A stretch of 64,000 nt of DNA from Deltaproteobacteria bacterium (GCA_029262315.1 JAJCZP010000040.1:62001-126000); one strand, 5' to 3'. Shown: positions 7,393 through 17,417, counted from the stretch's first letter. A program made the numbers and translations. The notes: generated by a model from the letters alone, not told the origin.

Positions 7393-9699
7393 CTAGTGCG
7401 CAGGTGATCCGCTGTCGTGCGGATCGATGGGATGCCGGCTCACCTCGCGTTCGAGGGCCGCGGTAAACGGATACTCGGTTTCGCGCGGGTGGAACCCGGG
7501 GCGGAGAAATCCGAGGGTTCGTCCCACGGTCCGGGCGAGATCTCGTAGGTGATCGGCGGTCCGGCCCCGTCGCCGCCAGCCGGCGGCGCGGCGTCGGATG
7601 GCGACGACCGCGGGGACGCCGAGCCCCGTCGAATGCGCGACGAGCAACGCCAACCCGATGGCGCGTTCCGCATAGCGGGCGCCACGTGCCTGCATCACGT
7701 CGAAGGCAACATGGCGGTGCGCGAGTTCCTCGGCTCCGTGCCATACGAAAAGATCGGCCAGTCCCGAGCGCACGGCCGGCTCGTGGAGTGCGGGGTCGGT
7801 GTCGAAATGACCCGCGTCGGGACCGGTGCCGTAGTAGCGCTCGAAGAAGACCGAGAAGAAAGAGTCGGCGGCATGTTCGATGGCGGCGCAAAAAGCCAGG
7901 GCGATGCCCTCCGGCAGCCGGTCGAGGTAGTGCGGAAGTCCGGCATGCAGGCGCTGGAGGCCGGGGCTGCCAGGAAAAATCTGCTCGACGACGAGTGTAT
8001 TGAGGGGCGTATGCACGGTGACGTGATTCGACTCCTGCGCGAGGAACGCTTCGACGTGTGCGGTCAGGGCCGGATCGTCGATTGCGGCAGCGGCGCGACC
8101 CACGTGGCGGATCATGAAGCGCTCGCCCGCTGATGCGAAGAGCGACGCTGCGATGAGCAGCTGAAAGAAGGTTGCACCGCACACTTCGCGAACGGCATCG
8201 GCATCGAAGGTAATCACCGGACAGCGTGCCACCGGTATCGGAGCCTCGTGGGCCATCGTCTCGGGCACCGTCGATGCGGCGGGTCGTGGCGCGGCCGTGG
8301 GGTCGATGGTCGCGCGCAGGATCTCCTCGACGACGGGCTGGCAGGCACCGCAGACCATCCCGGCGCCGGTCGCCATACCGACCGCGCCAAGCGTCGCGCC
8401 GTGTTCAGTGGCGGCGCTCAAGACATCGGCGCGTGCGAGCCCGAGACAATGGCACACGCGCGAGGGATCACGAACTTCGGCGGCGCCGCCGAGGTACCCG
8501 GTTTGCGCGAACCGCTTGAGCTCCGTCGCCCCGAGCTCGGCACCGCTGAGGACGCGCGCGTACAGCGGTCCGACGTCCGGACCAATCCCGCGCACGACCA
8601 CGCCGAGAAGCCGAGCGCGTCGCACTGTGCCCTGGTCTCCCCGTTCGAGGGGTGCCAGGCGGAGCTCACGCACCGCCGCGCGGTCTGGAAACCGGAAGGT
8701 GCTCGTGACCGTGTCGGCTGGCGACGCGCCGCCGCGGGCGAGAACGATGACGTCCTCGCCGAGGATCTTGGTGGAAATGACACAATCGCCGGCCGGATCC
8801 CCGCATACGGTACTGACGCTCGGTCGTCCGTCGACGTCGCCGCTATAGACGGACAATCGCCGGCCGTCGGCAAGCGCGTAGATCCGCTGCAGCGTGCCGA
8901 GAAAATCGCGAAGGGGGGGATGCGCGGCGAAGAGTTCGCGGAACAGCGTCGCTTCGATGCGCAGCACGGCGAGGTCGGTCTCGGCCATGACCGAGGCTTG
9001 GCGTGCGCGGGCCTCGATGACCCCGAGTTCTCCAAAGCACTGTCCGGGGCCGAGGCGTGCCAGCGCGCACGTGCCTCCCGGCTCGTTGCGGACCACGACG
9101 GCGATGCCATCGAGAACGAAGTAGACGGCGTCAGCGTCGGCGCCCCGTTCGAACACGGCGTCGCCCGGGCGGTACGGCACGCGAGTGACGCCGCCATGGA
9201 TCTGCCGTGCCGGGTCGAGGTCGCGGAGGGCGTCGAGCGAGCGCAGCTGGCGACTGCGGAGGTTTTCGACCGCGGCTTCGTCGAACGCGGCGCGGTTGGC
9301 CGGTGCGATATGGGCGGTGAACGCCGGACGCGGAATCACCGCGCAGCGAAGCGGTTCGATGGCGCGCACGCTCGCCGTCCGGCGTCCACCTGCGGCGAGC
9401 AGGGCTTGCTCGCCGAACCACGTTCCGGGACCGAGTTCGGCGAGCGGCAGTGGCGGTCCGCTGTCGCGTTCGGCGGCGATCTGCAGTCGCCCGGCGAGCA
9501 CGACGTAGAACGCGTCGGCGGTGTCTCCCTCCCGGACGACCAATGCGCCCGATGGGTAGGTTTCGACGTGCGCGGCGCGAAGAGTGTCGGCACGCTCCAG
9601 TGGATCGAGACGGGCCAGCACCGGAACGGCCGAAGCCGCGCGCACGTCTTCAGCGCTCAGGGGCTGCGAGGGGTCGCGGGGATCCGGGCTACCTGTCAT
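7393..9699 (-). CDS. Multidomain protein: two cyclic-nucleotide-binding domains, BFD-like [2Fe-2S] domain, C-terminal diiron 'metal-dependent hydrolase' (PF10118-like)
   Basis: CNB cassettes FGEQALLAAGGRRTASV and FGELGVIEARARQASV; CHCLG...MVCGACQP [2Fe-2S] pattern; ESNHVTVH, EHAADS, WHGAEELAHRHVAFDV diiron-type motifs. Confidence 0.8.
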   Translation of the reverse strand: MTGSPDPRDPSQPLSAEDVRAASAVPVLARLDPLERADTLRAAHVETYPSGALVVREGDTADAFYVVLAGRLQIAAERDSGPPLPLAELGPGTWFGEQALLAAGGRRTASVRAIEPLRCAVIPRPAFTAHIAPANRAAFDEAAVENLRSRQLRSLDALRDLDPARQIHGGVTRVPYRPGDAVFERGADADAVYFVLDGIAVVVRNEPGGTCALARLGPGQCFGELGVIEARARQASVMAETDLAVLRIEATLFRELFAAHPPLRDFLGTLQRIYALADGRRLSVYSGDVDGRPSVSTVCGDPAGDCVISTKILGEDVIVLARGGASPADTVTSTFRFPDRAAVRELRLAPLERGDQGTVRRARLLGVVVRGIGPDVGPLYARVLSGAELGATELKRFAQTGYLGGAAEVRDPSRVCHCLGLARADVLSAATEHGATLGAVGMATGAGMVCGACQPVVEEILRATIDPTAAPRPAASTVPETMAHEAPIPVARCPVITFDADAVREVCGATFFQLLIAASLFASAGERFMIRHVGRAAAAIDDPALTAHVEAFLAQESNHVTVHTPLNTLVVEQIFPGSPGLQRLHAGLPHYLDRLPEGIALAFCAAIEHAADSFFSVFFERYYGTGPDAGHFDTDPALHEPAVRSGLADLFVWHGAEELAHRHVAFDVMQARGARYAERAIGLALLVAHSTGLGVPAVVAIRRRAAGWRRRGRTADHLRDLARTVGRTLGFLRPGFHPRETEYPFTAALEREVSRHPIDPHDSGSPAH

Positions 9700-10309
9700 G
9701 GCCGGGGCTGAGTGTAGAAGAGTTGCCCGTGCGGGTCACTCGCTCATGACGCTCTGCATCGTAGGCGAGTGAGCGCCGGCCATTGGCGGTTCGCTCGGGC
9801 GGGAAGAGCCGCGCAAATAGGCGATCGAGTGGGCCGCCCCGGAACTGACGAAACCACCATTTACGCACACAGACCTCGCCCACCAGCAGGAGTCCAATCA
9901 GCACATAGGCGAGGACTCCCGTGTAGAGGGTCCACCATTCGTGGGGAGCGAGCACGGCGAGCGCGACGACGGTGGCGGCGTTGCCGACGAAGAAGACGCA
10001 CCAGACGATCGTCATCCGGCGGCAGTAGGGGAGCGTGAAGTCTGGCAGATCGTGGTCCACCATCCGGGCGAAGCGCTCGACCATGGGTGGACCTCGACGC
10101 AGGGTCCAGGCGAAGACGCCGCACAGATACAGGCTGATGACCGCCGGCAGAAGACGGGGCATCGTATGGTTGCTGAGCCAAGGAAGAACGAAGGGGTATG
10201 CCAGCGAGAGCAGTATCAGGAGAGCGCCAGTGCGGCGCTCCGAAGGCAGACTCCGCGGTGCTCGCGTCACGTCGGCCCCGAGAATGTCACCTCGCGGTCC
10301 GAATTGCAC
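9689..10309 (-). CDS. Membrane protein, COG4648-like
   Basis: Multiple hydrophobic segments; SLAYPFVLPWLSNHTMPRLLPAVISLYLCGVF...FTLPYCRRMTIVWCVFFVGNAATVVALAVLAPHEWWTLYTGVLAYVLIGLLLVGE pattern. Confidence 0.6.
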   Translation of the reverse strand: MQFGPRGDILGADVTRAPRSLPSERRTGALLILLSLAYPFVLPWLSNHTMPRLLPAVISLYLCGVFAWTLRRGPPMVERFARMVDHDLPDFTLPYCRRMTIVWCVFFVGNAATVVALAVLAPHEWWTLYTGVLAYVLIGLLLVGEVCVRKWWFRQFRGGPLDRLFARLFPPERTANGRRSLAYDAERHERVTRTGNSSTLSPGHDR

Positions 10310-10314
10310 GGATG

Positions 10315-10860
10315 TTACGGCTGCGGGTACTTGGCCTGATACCGGCCGACGAAGATCACTTGCTCGCCGAAGCCGTTTACCCAGGAGTAGGTCAACGTGC
10401 CCTTGTCTTTCGAGAACTCGTCACGCGGTGTCTCGCCGCGCCCTTTCATGACCCCTTCGGCAACCCCGTCGACCTGGCCGCCGGACTCCCCGCCGCTGAA
10501 CAGGTAGCGTGGCTTGACGATGGTCTTTTTCTCTTGGCGATTCTCGCGGCCCGTGAACGTGAGCACACCGCCAGGAGCGTCGGCAAAGATCGCGCAGTCG
10601 GGGGTGTCCAGGAGTTGAAACGTCTTGATGCCGCAGGTGGACGCGTCGAGCGTGTGTCCCTCGCTGTTCTTGCACTTGACCTTGCTTTCCTCGCCGTCCA
10701 CGTACCGCCGACCGGTGATCTGCACAGGGCCGATGAGCGTCTCCATGGGATCCATGATGCAGGGATCGGCGGCCGCCGGGGCGGGTAGTCCAAACACTAC
10801 GGAGGTGAGAACGACAAAGGGCAGGCGCCAGTGCGAGCTGAGGGGTGTCCTGGATGTCAT
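10315..10860 (-). CDS. Hypothetical secreted protein
   Basis: Internal start MTSRTPLSSHWRLPFVVLTSVVFGLPAPAAADPC gives a clean signal peptide. Confidence 0.5.
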   Translation of the reverse strand: MTSRTPLSSHWRLPFVVLTSVVFGLPAPAAADPCIMDPMETLIGPVQITGRRYVDGEESKVKCKNSEGHTLDASTCGIKTFQLLDTPDCAIFADAPGGVLTFTGRENRQEKKTIVKPRYLFSGGESGGQVDGVAEGVMKGRGETPRDEFSKDKGTLTYSWVNGFGEQVIFVGRYQAKYPQP

Positions 10861-10960
10861 GGGGCGACGGTCTCCTTCGAAGGAACTGACCCGAGAAGCA
10901 GACCACGATCGCCCACGGAGTGTCAACGTGGGGTCGTGTGGGGCCCGTGGCCTTGCGGTG

Positions 10961-11851
10961 TTACCCGGTGGCCCGTGGTGTGGCGTTTGCCGCGCGCCCA
11001 TGGTCGAGGAATCGAAGCATCACCTCTGCAAGCCGTTCGGGCTGATCCTCGGATACGAACGTGTACGAATCATCGATGAGCTCGAGGGTCGCGTTCGGGA
11101 ACAGCGCGGCGAGTCGCTCGGCGTGCGCGACGGGAAAAAAGCGATCCTCCCGGGCCCAGGCGAGAAGCACCGGTGCGGTGAAGTTCCCGAGCTTCTCGGC
11201 CGCGCGAAGGGTGAACCGGGGGTGGATGCTCCGCATGACCTTCGCGCAGTCGCGCCGGACGTCGAGATCGTCGACGATCGGCCGCAGGTAGCCGTCCTCG
11301 AACGGCTGATCGATCGGACGCTTGGCCAACCAACCGAACGCGAGTGGCAGCCGCCGCAAGGGGCGAAACTGGAGCGCACGCGCGATCAACCCGAGAAGGC
11401 TCGGCACGCGCGCCATTGCCAGCAGCGGAGCGAAGAGCGCAGGCAGAAAGTTGTCGAACGCGTCGCAGGACGTCAGCACGAGCGCCCCGACCCGCTCGGG
11501 GTACTCGGTGATGGTGATCTGCGAGAGCGCGCCCCCGGTGTCGTTGGCGACGAGGACGACGTCCTCGAGATCGAGGGCTTCGAGAAAATCGGCGATCAAG
11601 CGGGCCAGCCCAGGCACGGTGAGATCCGCATCGGGCTCGAGCGCCAGACCATGGGATCCGAGGGGGAGGTCGGGGACGATGCATCGGTGGTTGGCCGCGA
11701 TCGCGGGTACGACCTTACGCCAGAGATCGCCGTTCACGAGTAGGCCGTGGATGAAGACGATTGCGCGCCCGCTACCGCGTTCACGGTAGCGAAGCGTGCC
11801 TTGGGGAAGCCGAACCTCTTTGGTCTCGCCGAGCGCCGGTGATGTAGACAT
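10961..11851 (-). CDS. Alpha/beta hydrolase
   Basis: RERGSGRAIVFIHGLLVNGDLWRKVVPAIA...VLVANDTGGALSQ...LLAWAREDRFFP; alpha/beta hydrolase fold motifs. Confidence 0.85.
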   Translation of the reverse strand: MSTSPALGETKEVRLPQGTLRYRERGSGRAIVFIHGLLVNGDLWRKVVPAIAANHRCIVPDLPLGSHGLALEPDADLTVPGLARLIADFLEALDLEDVVLVANDTGGALSQITITEYPERVGALVLTSCDAFDNFLPALFAPLLAMARVPSLLGLIARALQFRPLRRLPLAFGWLAKRPIDQPFEDGYLRPIVDDLDVRRDCAKVMRSIHPRFTLRAAEKLGNFTAPVLLAWAREDRFFPVAHAERLAALFPNATLELIDDSYTFVSEDQPERLAEVMLRFLDHGRAANATPRATG

Positions 11852-11974
11852 GCCTGACGGTCATTCAACTTTCGTGCCGTTGGCGGTTTCGCAGTAGGCC
11901 GCCACGTTGGGGAGGGCGATGCTGGTGGGCCGTAGCACCCTCGCTACGGGATGATGCGCGCGTGCAACGCGCGC

Positions 11975-13195
11975 TCAGCCGTAGGCGCGGTGGTCGCGGA
12001 GCAGGAGGAACGGTTTCTCGACGAGATAGTGGAGGGCGGCGGCCGTTCCGATCGATGCCGCCAGGTACGGGGGGAAGAACAGCGCCAGCTGGACGGCGCG
12101 TGGGGTCGTGGTGGTGTCGATCATGCTGGCCACGGCTACTTCCACGGCCGGAATGACGGCGTAGTGGGTCAAGTAGAGCGCGTACGAGAGCTTCGAGATC
12201 ACAAAGAGCCCATGCCGGCTGAGCCCACGTTGTGGGCCGCCCCCGAGGGCAACGGCGAGCACGATGGCACCCATCGCCAGGGCGAGGACGGCTTGGAGGA
12301 ACACGGCGTCGAAGAGGTCGATCTGGTTGAGGAGCGGCCGCACACCCAGCAGACCGCCCACCACCGCGGCGCCACTCCAGAACAGGCCGGTGGTGATCGC
12401 CGGACGCTGGAGTGCCGGGAGTCGCGCCCGGTCGCGGTAGAGGAGTGCGCACAATGTGCCGACAGCGAGCCCATCGAAGCTGGCATGAAACGGGCTGCGG
12501 AACAGCATGAAGAAGCCCTCGTAGTCGAGCCGAGGGGGGCTTCCGAGCCAGGTGAGGGCGCGCAGGAGCATCGGGCAGAACGCCAGCACCGCCAACACGC
12601 CGTACCGGATCGAGCGGCGGCGACAGGCCAGCACTCCCATCAGGAGCAGTGGCGCCACCAGGTAGAATTTCTCCTCCACTCCGAGCGACCAGAACACGAC
12701 GACGATGTCGGCCGGGAGATAGTCCTGCATGAACAGGAGATGGTACCCGACGCGCTCCCCCAAGCGCTCGGGCGCGACCGGGTAGTAGGGGACCGCGCCC
12801 GCGGCCACCAGGAGCAGGACGGTGTAGTAGGCCGGGGCGATCCGAAAGAGGCGACGGCGTACGTAGTCCAGGAGGCGCCGTCGATCGAATCTCCCCGCGT
12901 AGCGTTGGCAGATATGGTGCGTGATGAGAAAGCCACTCAGCACGAAGAAGAGATCGACGCCCATCCACCCGTTGATCATCGGCGTGGCCAGGTCCCAGGT
13001 CCCCAGCGGAAGGAGAGGCGCTACGTGGGGATGGAAGGGGCGGGCGGCGTGGCGTAGCAGGACGAGGACAATGGCGCACGCGCGCAGTCCATCGAGTGCG
13101 GGGAGCGCACTCGGTGGGCGGGTCATCTGGAAATAGCGGGCGCTCGCCGCGAGGCGCGCGCCCGAGTCGCGGAGTCGCAGGGTTGCGACCGTCAT
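11975..13195 (-). CDS. Acyltransferase 3 family (OafA/YrhL-like) membrane protein
   Basis: ALDGLRACAIVLVLLRHAARPF...WMGVDLFFVLSGFLITHHI signature. Confidence 0.85.
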   Translation of the reverse strand: MTVATLRLRDSGARLAASARYFQMTRPPSALPALDGLRACAIVLVLLRHAARPFHPHVAPLLPLGTWDLATPMINGWMGVDLFFVLSGFLITHHICQRYAGRFDRRRLLDYVRRRLFRIAPAYYTVLLLVAAGAVPYYPVAPERLGERVGYHLLFMQDYLPADIVVVFWSLGVEEKFYLVAPLLLMGVLACRRRSIRYGVLAVLAFCPMLLRALTWLGSPPRLDYEGFFMLFRSPFHASFDGLAVGTLCALLYRDRARLPALQRPAITTGLFWSGAAVVGGLLGVRPLLNQIDLFDAVFLQAVLALAMGAIVLAVALGGGPQRGLSRHGLFVISKLSYALYLTHYAVIPAVEVAVASMIDTTTTPRAVQLALFFPPYLAASIGTAAALHYLVEKPFLLLRDHRAYG

Positions 13196-13199
13196 GTGG

Positions 13200-14246
13200 T
13201 CAGGTCCCGAGGCCGAGCGTCCGTTGCAGCGGCCGGCTTCGCACCTTCCAGATCAGTCCGTCGACGAGATAGTGATGGAAGTTGATCGTCTGCGACACGA
13301 TGATCGCTACCGCGAGCGACGGGACCAGGCTCCGGATGGCGCCGTACATGAGCACCGTCACCCCAAGGCAGACAAGAACGTAGCGGACGACGTTCTCCGG
13401 TTGGCTGAGGCGCGACAGCAGCGGTGCGGCGGGATCGACGCCGCTCTGAAAGCGGTTGTGGTTGTAGAGCCACACGATCAGCAGGTACTGCAGGTTGTGC
13501 CAGATGTTGACGACCAGCCAACCGACGGTGAGATCCTCGATGACGAGGTAGCCGAGGCTGAACACCGTGACGTGCGACATGACGTAGAGCGTGTGGGCCG
13601 TCGCGAGTTCGCCACGCTGCCAGGCCGCGACGCGGGTCACGAACCACGATCCCAGCGTCACGATCGTGGCGAATGCTACTACAGTTACGACCACCTCGGG
13701 CACGGGAACTACCGTCAGCGGGCCGCCGAGAAAGCTGCCTGGGTCTTGGTGGGAGCGATGCAGGATGCCCCAGAGCGGTAGCAGGTAGAAGCCCGCCTGG
13801 TAGAGGCGAGGGTCGTCGCCGATCCCACTGGCGCCGGCCTTGCGGCGATAGATCTGCGCGACGCCCCAGCTCTGCCGCGTGTAGTGCCACCATTGCCAAT
13901 AGAGATAGACGCTGGTGAGGGTCCAGATGCCGACGCCGTACGCCAGGGCGACGACCGCGCCGAGCAGGGCGAGGGGGACCCAGGTGAGCAGGCTCCAGTG
14001 CATCCGGGCGCTGGCGCGATCGAAACACAGACGGGTGTAGGTCGCGATGACGTGGTGGTAGCCGAGCAGCCAGATGTCGGCGAACAAGACGGGCATGAAG
14101 AGCCCCGGCGATGCGAGCACGATCGCGCCCGTACCGAGCGCGATCAGGGCGGCGCCGACGATGAGGGAAAGATCGAACGAGCGGTCGCGAATCCAACCGG
14201 CCGGAGCGGGCGCCAGCGGTAGCACGGCGGCGTTCACAGGCATCAT
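13200..14246 (-). CDS. Uncharacterised polytopic membrane protein
   Basis: Many TM segments; conserved-looking His/aromatic motifs LGYHHVIATYTRLCFDR, WQWWHYTRQSWG, INFHHYLVDGLIWK; start chosen at MMPVNAAVLPL. Confidence 0.6.
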   Translation of the reverse strand: MMPVNAAVLPLAPAPAGWIRDRSFDLSLIVGAALIALGTGAIVLASPGLFMPVLFADIWLLGYHHVIATYTRLCFDRASARMHWSLLTWVPLALLGAVVALAYGVGIWTLTSVYLYWQWWHYTRQSWGVAQIYRRKAGASGIGDDPRLYQAGFYLLPLWGILHRSHQDPGSFLGGPLTVVPVPEVVVTVVAFATIVTLGSWFVTRVAAWQRGELATAHTLYVMSHVTVFSLGYLVIEDLTVGWLVVNIWHNLQYLLIVWLYNHNRFQSGVDPAAPLLSRLSQPENVVRYVLVCLGVTVLMYGAIRSLVPSLAVAIIVSQTINFHHYLVDGLIWKVRSRPLQRTLGLGT

Positions 14247-14346
14247 GGCGTCAAAATGAAGCAAGAAGCGCACCTGGATGCGGGGCCGCATGCGAATCCG
14301 CGCGTCAGTGCTGGCGGTAGCGAGGAGGTCCTGGAATACTGACGCC

Positions 14347-15030
14347 ATGGTCTCGCTCGGGTGTGCAGCGGTATTCTTCGTTGGCATTCACGTCGTGATT
14401 TCGGGGACGGGCGTTCGACGCGTGCTCGCGGCTCGACTCGGCGAGGCCGGGTTCCAAGGCGCATTCTCGCTGGCGTCTCTCGGGGGCATCGTGTGGCTGT
14501 GCATGGCCTACGGGAGGGCGCCCACGATCGAGATCTGGGGGCCGCTCGATGGATTCCGACCCGTCGCGCTTGGGTTGATGCTCGTCGCGGCGCTCTTGGC
14601 CGTGATCGGCCTGACGACACCGAGTCCGACGGCCGCCGGTGGCGAGCGACAGCTTGACGCCGACGAGCCCGCCACCGGTATTCTTCGCATCAGTCGACAC
14701 CCGTTCCTGTGGGGGGTCGTGATCTGGGCCTCCACGCACGTGGTTTTGAACGGCGATGCGGCGTCCCTCGTGTTGTTCAGCGCCCTGCTTGCGCTAGCGC
14801 TCGTTGGCCCGCGGTCCATCGATGCCAAGCGCCGGGCACGCTTCGGCGACAAGTGGGACCGCTTCGCGTCGGTGACCTCGAACGTGCCATTCGCGGCGAT
14901 CGTTGCCGGAAAAAATCAACTACGTGTGGGCGAACTCGGGGCGTGGCGGATCGCGCTTGCCATTGCAGTGTATGTCGGCGTCCTCGGGGCGCACGCCTGG
15001 TTGTTCGGCGCGTCACCCTTTCCGTTGTAA
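14347..15030 (+). CDS. NnrU family membrane protein
   Basis: FFVGIHVVISGTGVRRVLAARLGEAGFQGAFSLASLGGIVWLCMAYGRAP and RISRHPFLWGVVIWASTHVVLNGD; NnrU pattern. Confidence 0.75.
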   Translation: MVSLGCAAVFFVGIHVVISGTGVRRVLAARLGEAGFQGAFSLASLGGIVWLCMAYGRAPTIEIWGPLDGFRPVALGLMLVAALLAVIGLTTPSPTAAGGERQLDADEPATGILRISRHPFLWGVVIWASTHVVLNGDAASLVLFSALLALALVGPRSIDAKRRARFGDKWDRFASVTSNVPFAAIVAGKNQLRVGELGAWRIALAIAVYVGVLGAHAWLFGASPFPL

Positions 15031-15051
15031 GGCCGCGCGTCGCCCGGCGTG

Positions 15052-17301
15052 TTACGGCTCGTGGGTGGCGGTGGGGGCAGCCGGTCGCTTCGCGAGCCAG
15101 GCGAGGAGGGCCTCGACCACGTCGACGTTTGGCAGCCGCCGGCGTGCGTGCGTGGGCGCCTCGGCGCTGCCGACACGAAAGGTGATGCCGAGCCCGGCCA
15201 GGACGCGGAAGGCGTCCTCGTCGGTTTGATCGTCGCCGATGTAGATCACGCGGACTGATTCGGACCAGGCGGGACCGTACAGTGCGCGCACGATGTGCAG
15301 CACGGCTTGGCCCTTGTCCCAGCCGATGGGTGGGCGGGCTTCGACCGCCTTGTGGGCGTTGCGCGCTTGGAATCCGGCTTCGGTGATGATCGCGTGTGCC
15401 TGTTCCGCCAATCGGCCCTGCTTGGACCCGTCCACGGCGCGATAGTGGAATGTGAGCGTGGCCCCCTTCTGCTCAGTCCAGGCACCGGACACTGCAAGAT
15501 CGGCGAGCTCTTCGGCGAGGGCCACGGTGCGGGCCTTGTAGTGATCGAGGTCCTGGTGCCGGAAGCGGGGCAGATCCGGGCCCATGAGTTCGAGGCCGTG
15601 GTTGCCGGCGTAGATGATGGCGTCGTCTCCCACGAGCGCCGCGACGTCATCGAGGGCGCGTCCACTGACGATGGCGACGTCGGTGTCCGGGCGTCCCACC
15701 AGCGTGTGCACGACGTTCCGCATCGACGGCGTGAGCGTGGCCTTCGACGGATGATCGACCAACGGGGTGAGCGTGCCATCGTAGTCGAGAAACAAGGCGA
15801 CCGGATGATCCGTGACGAAGCGACCGAGCCAGGCGTCGAAGTCGGCGTCGGTCGGCGGACGGAGGCCCACATGAGCCGAAAGCGCCGCGGCAAGAAATCC
15901 GTCGACCCAGGCGTCGAGATCGTTCAACCGCTCGCGGCGGCGGAGCGCGGTCAACCGTGAGGCGCGTTCCGCTTCGTTCATCGTGAGCGCGCGATGGATG
16001 GCCTCCGCCGTGCCATCGACGTTGTGGGGGTTGACCTGCAGCGCCTCGTACATGGTTTCGGCCACGCCAGCGAGGCGTGACAGCACCAGGACACCGGGCT
16101 CGTCGACCTGGCTCGCGATGAACTCCTTGGCGACCAGGTTCATCCCGTCGCGCAGCGGCGTGATCAAGGCGACATCCGCATCGCGGTACAGGCCCGCGAG
16201 TCGATCTTGCGAGAGGCTTCGGTACAGATAGCGAATGGGCGACCACTGCGAGGTCGCGAACCGCCCGTTGACGCGGCCGATCAGTCCGTCGATTTCGCGT
16301 TTCAGTTGGCGGTACTCGGCGACCTGAAACCGACTCGGGACGGCGATCTGCAGAAAGACCACCTTCTCGCGGTGCTCGGGGTGGAGCTCGAGCAGGCGCT
16401 CCAGGGCATAAATCCGTTCGGGGATGCCCTTGGTGTAGTCCAGGCGATCGACGCCGAGCACGATCCGCTCGGTCGGGTCCGCTGACGGAGGGGCCGCGCG
16501 CGCCGCGCGCTCGAAGTACTCGAAATCGATGCCGATCGGAAAGGTGCCGACCTGTACGGTACGATCGCCATGCTCGATCAACATGGCTTCGTGGTCGACG
16601 CGTGCCCCGAGCACGCGCTCGACGCAATCGAGAAAGTTCTTGGCGTAGCCGGCAACGTGAAAGCCGATGAGATCGCTCGCCAAGACTCCCCGGAGCAACT
16701 CGCGATCCCACGGCAGCAAGCGAAAGAGGTCGTAGGGCGGAAAAGGGATGTGCAGAAAGAAGGCGACCCGTGTTTCCTGCTGCCGTTCGGCGAGCAGCTG
16801 CGGCGTGAGCATGAGATGGTAGTCGTGGATCCACACGAGGTCGGCTTCGCCGGCCACTTCAGCGGTGGCGTTCGCGAAATGCTCGTTCGCGCATTGGAAC
16901 ATCTGCCATTCCTTGCGGTCGTAGCGGGCCTGCCCGGGGAGCGAGTGAAAGAGCGGCCAGAGCGTGCGATTCGAGAAGCCGTGGTAGTAGCCGGCGATCT
17001 CTTTCTCGGTCAGGCGGACGGGCCGGATGTCGTAGGGGCCTTCGTCGGTCCACAACGTTTCATCCTGGCGGAGCTCGGTGCCCGGCCACCCGATCCAGGT
17101 TCCACCGCGTCGCTTGAGCACGGGCTCGAGCGCGGAGACGAGTCCCCCGGGCGAGCGCCGCGCCTCCAGCCCCTTCGGCCCCCGATGCACCGTCACGGGA
17201 AGACGATTGCTGACGACGATGACTGGTCGGTCTTCGGCGGACTTCTCCCCCGTCGTCCGGGCCCGATCCTTCTGGGTTTGGGTCTTGGTGCGCGTCTTCA
17301 C
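15052..17301 (-). CDS. Bifunctional trehalose-6-phosphate synthase/trehalose-phosphatase (OtsA-OtsB fusion)
   Basis: PVIVVSNRLPVTVHRG...WIHDYHLMLTP...GVDRLDYTKGIPERIYALERLL (GT20); C-terminal LFLDYDGTLTPLVDHP and GDDQTDEDAF (HAD TPP). Confidence 0.93.
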   Translation of the reverse strand: MKTRTKTQTQKDRARTTGEKSAEDRPVIVVSNRLPVTVHRGPKGLEARRSPGGLVSALEPVLKRRGGTWIGWPGTELRQDETLWTDEGPYDIRPVRLTEKEIAGYYHGFSNRTLWPLFHSLPGQARYDRKEWQMFQCANEHFANATAEVAGEADLVWIHDYHLMLTPQLLAERQQETRVAFFLHIPFPPYDLFRLLPWDRELLRGVLASDLIGFHVAGYAKNFLDCVERVLGARVDHEAMLIEHGDRTVQVGTFPIGIDFEYFERAARAAPPSADPTERIVLGVDRLDYTKGIPERIYALERLLELHPEHREKVVFLQIAVPSRFQVAEYRQLKREIDGLIGRVNGRFATSQWSPIRYLYRSLSQDRLAGLYRDADVALITPLRDGMNLVAKEFIASQVDEPGVLVLSRLAGVAETMYEALQVNPHNVDGTAEAIHRALTMNEAERASRLTALRRRERLNDLDAWVDGFLAAALSAHVGLRPPTDADFDAWLGRFVTDHPVALFLDYDGTLTPLVDHPSKATLTPSMRNVVHTLVGRPDTDVAIVSGRALDDVAALVGDDAIIYAGNHGLELMGPDLPRFRHQDLDHYKARTVALAEELADLAVSGAWTEQKGATLTFHYRAVDGSKQGRLAEQAHAIITEAGFQARNAHKAVEARPPIGWDKGQAVLHIVRALYGPAWSESVRVIYIGDDQTDEDAFRVLAGLGITFRVGSAEAPTHARRRLPNVDVVEALLAWLAKRPAAPTATHEP

Positions 17302-17417
17302 GAGTGCCCGACTAGCCCCACACGGCCCCTACCGGCGTGAAGGGAGTCAACTGTGCCGGAATCGTCTCGAACGCGCAACGGCCGCCCGGCTGCTTGCAGG
17401 CGTGGTATACGGCGAGC

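Noticed and set aside
7322-8182. N-terminal extension of the 498-aa minus ORF (6686-8182)
   Set aside because: Overlaps the diiron domain of the upstream gene in another frame; TetR starts at the internal ATG (7321).
8248-9711. 487-aa + strand ORF opposite the CNB/Fe-S/diiron gene
   Set aside because: Shadow ORF; biased low-complexity composition and no domain, whereas the minus strand has clear domains.
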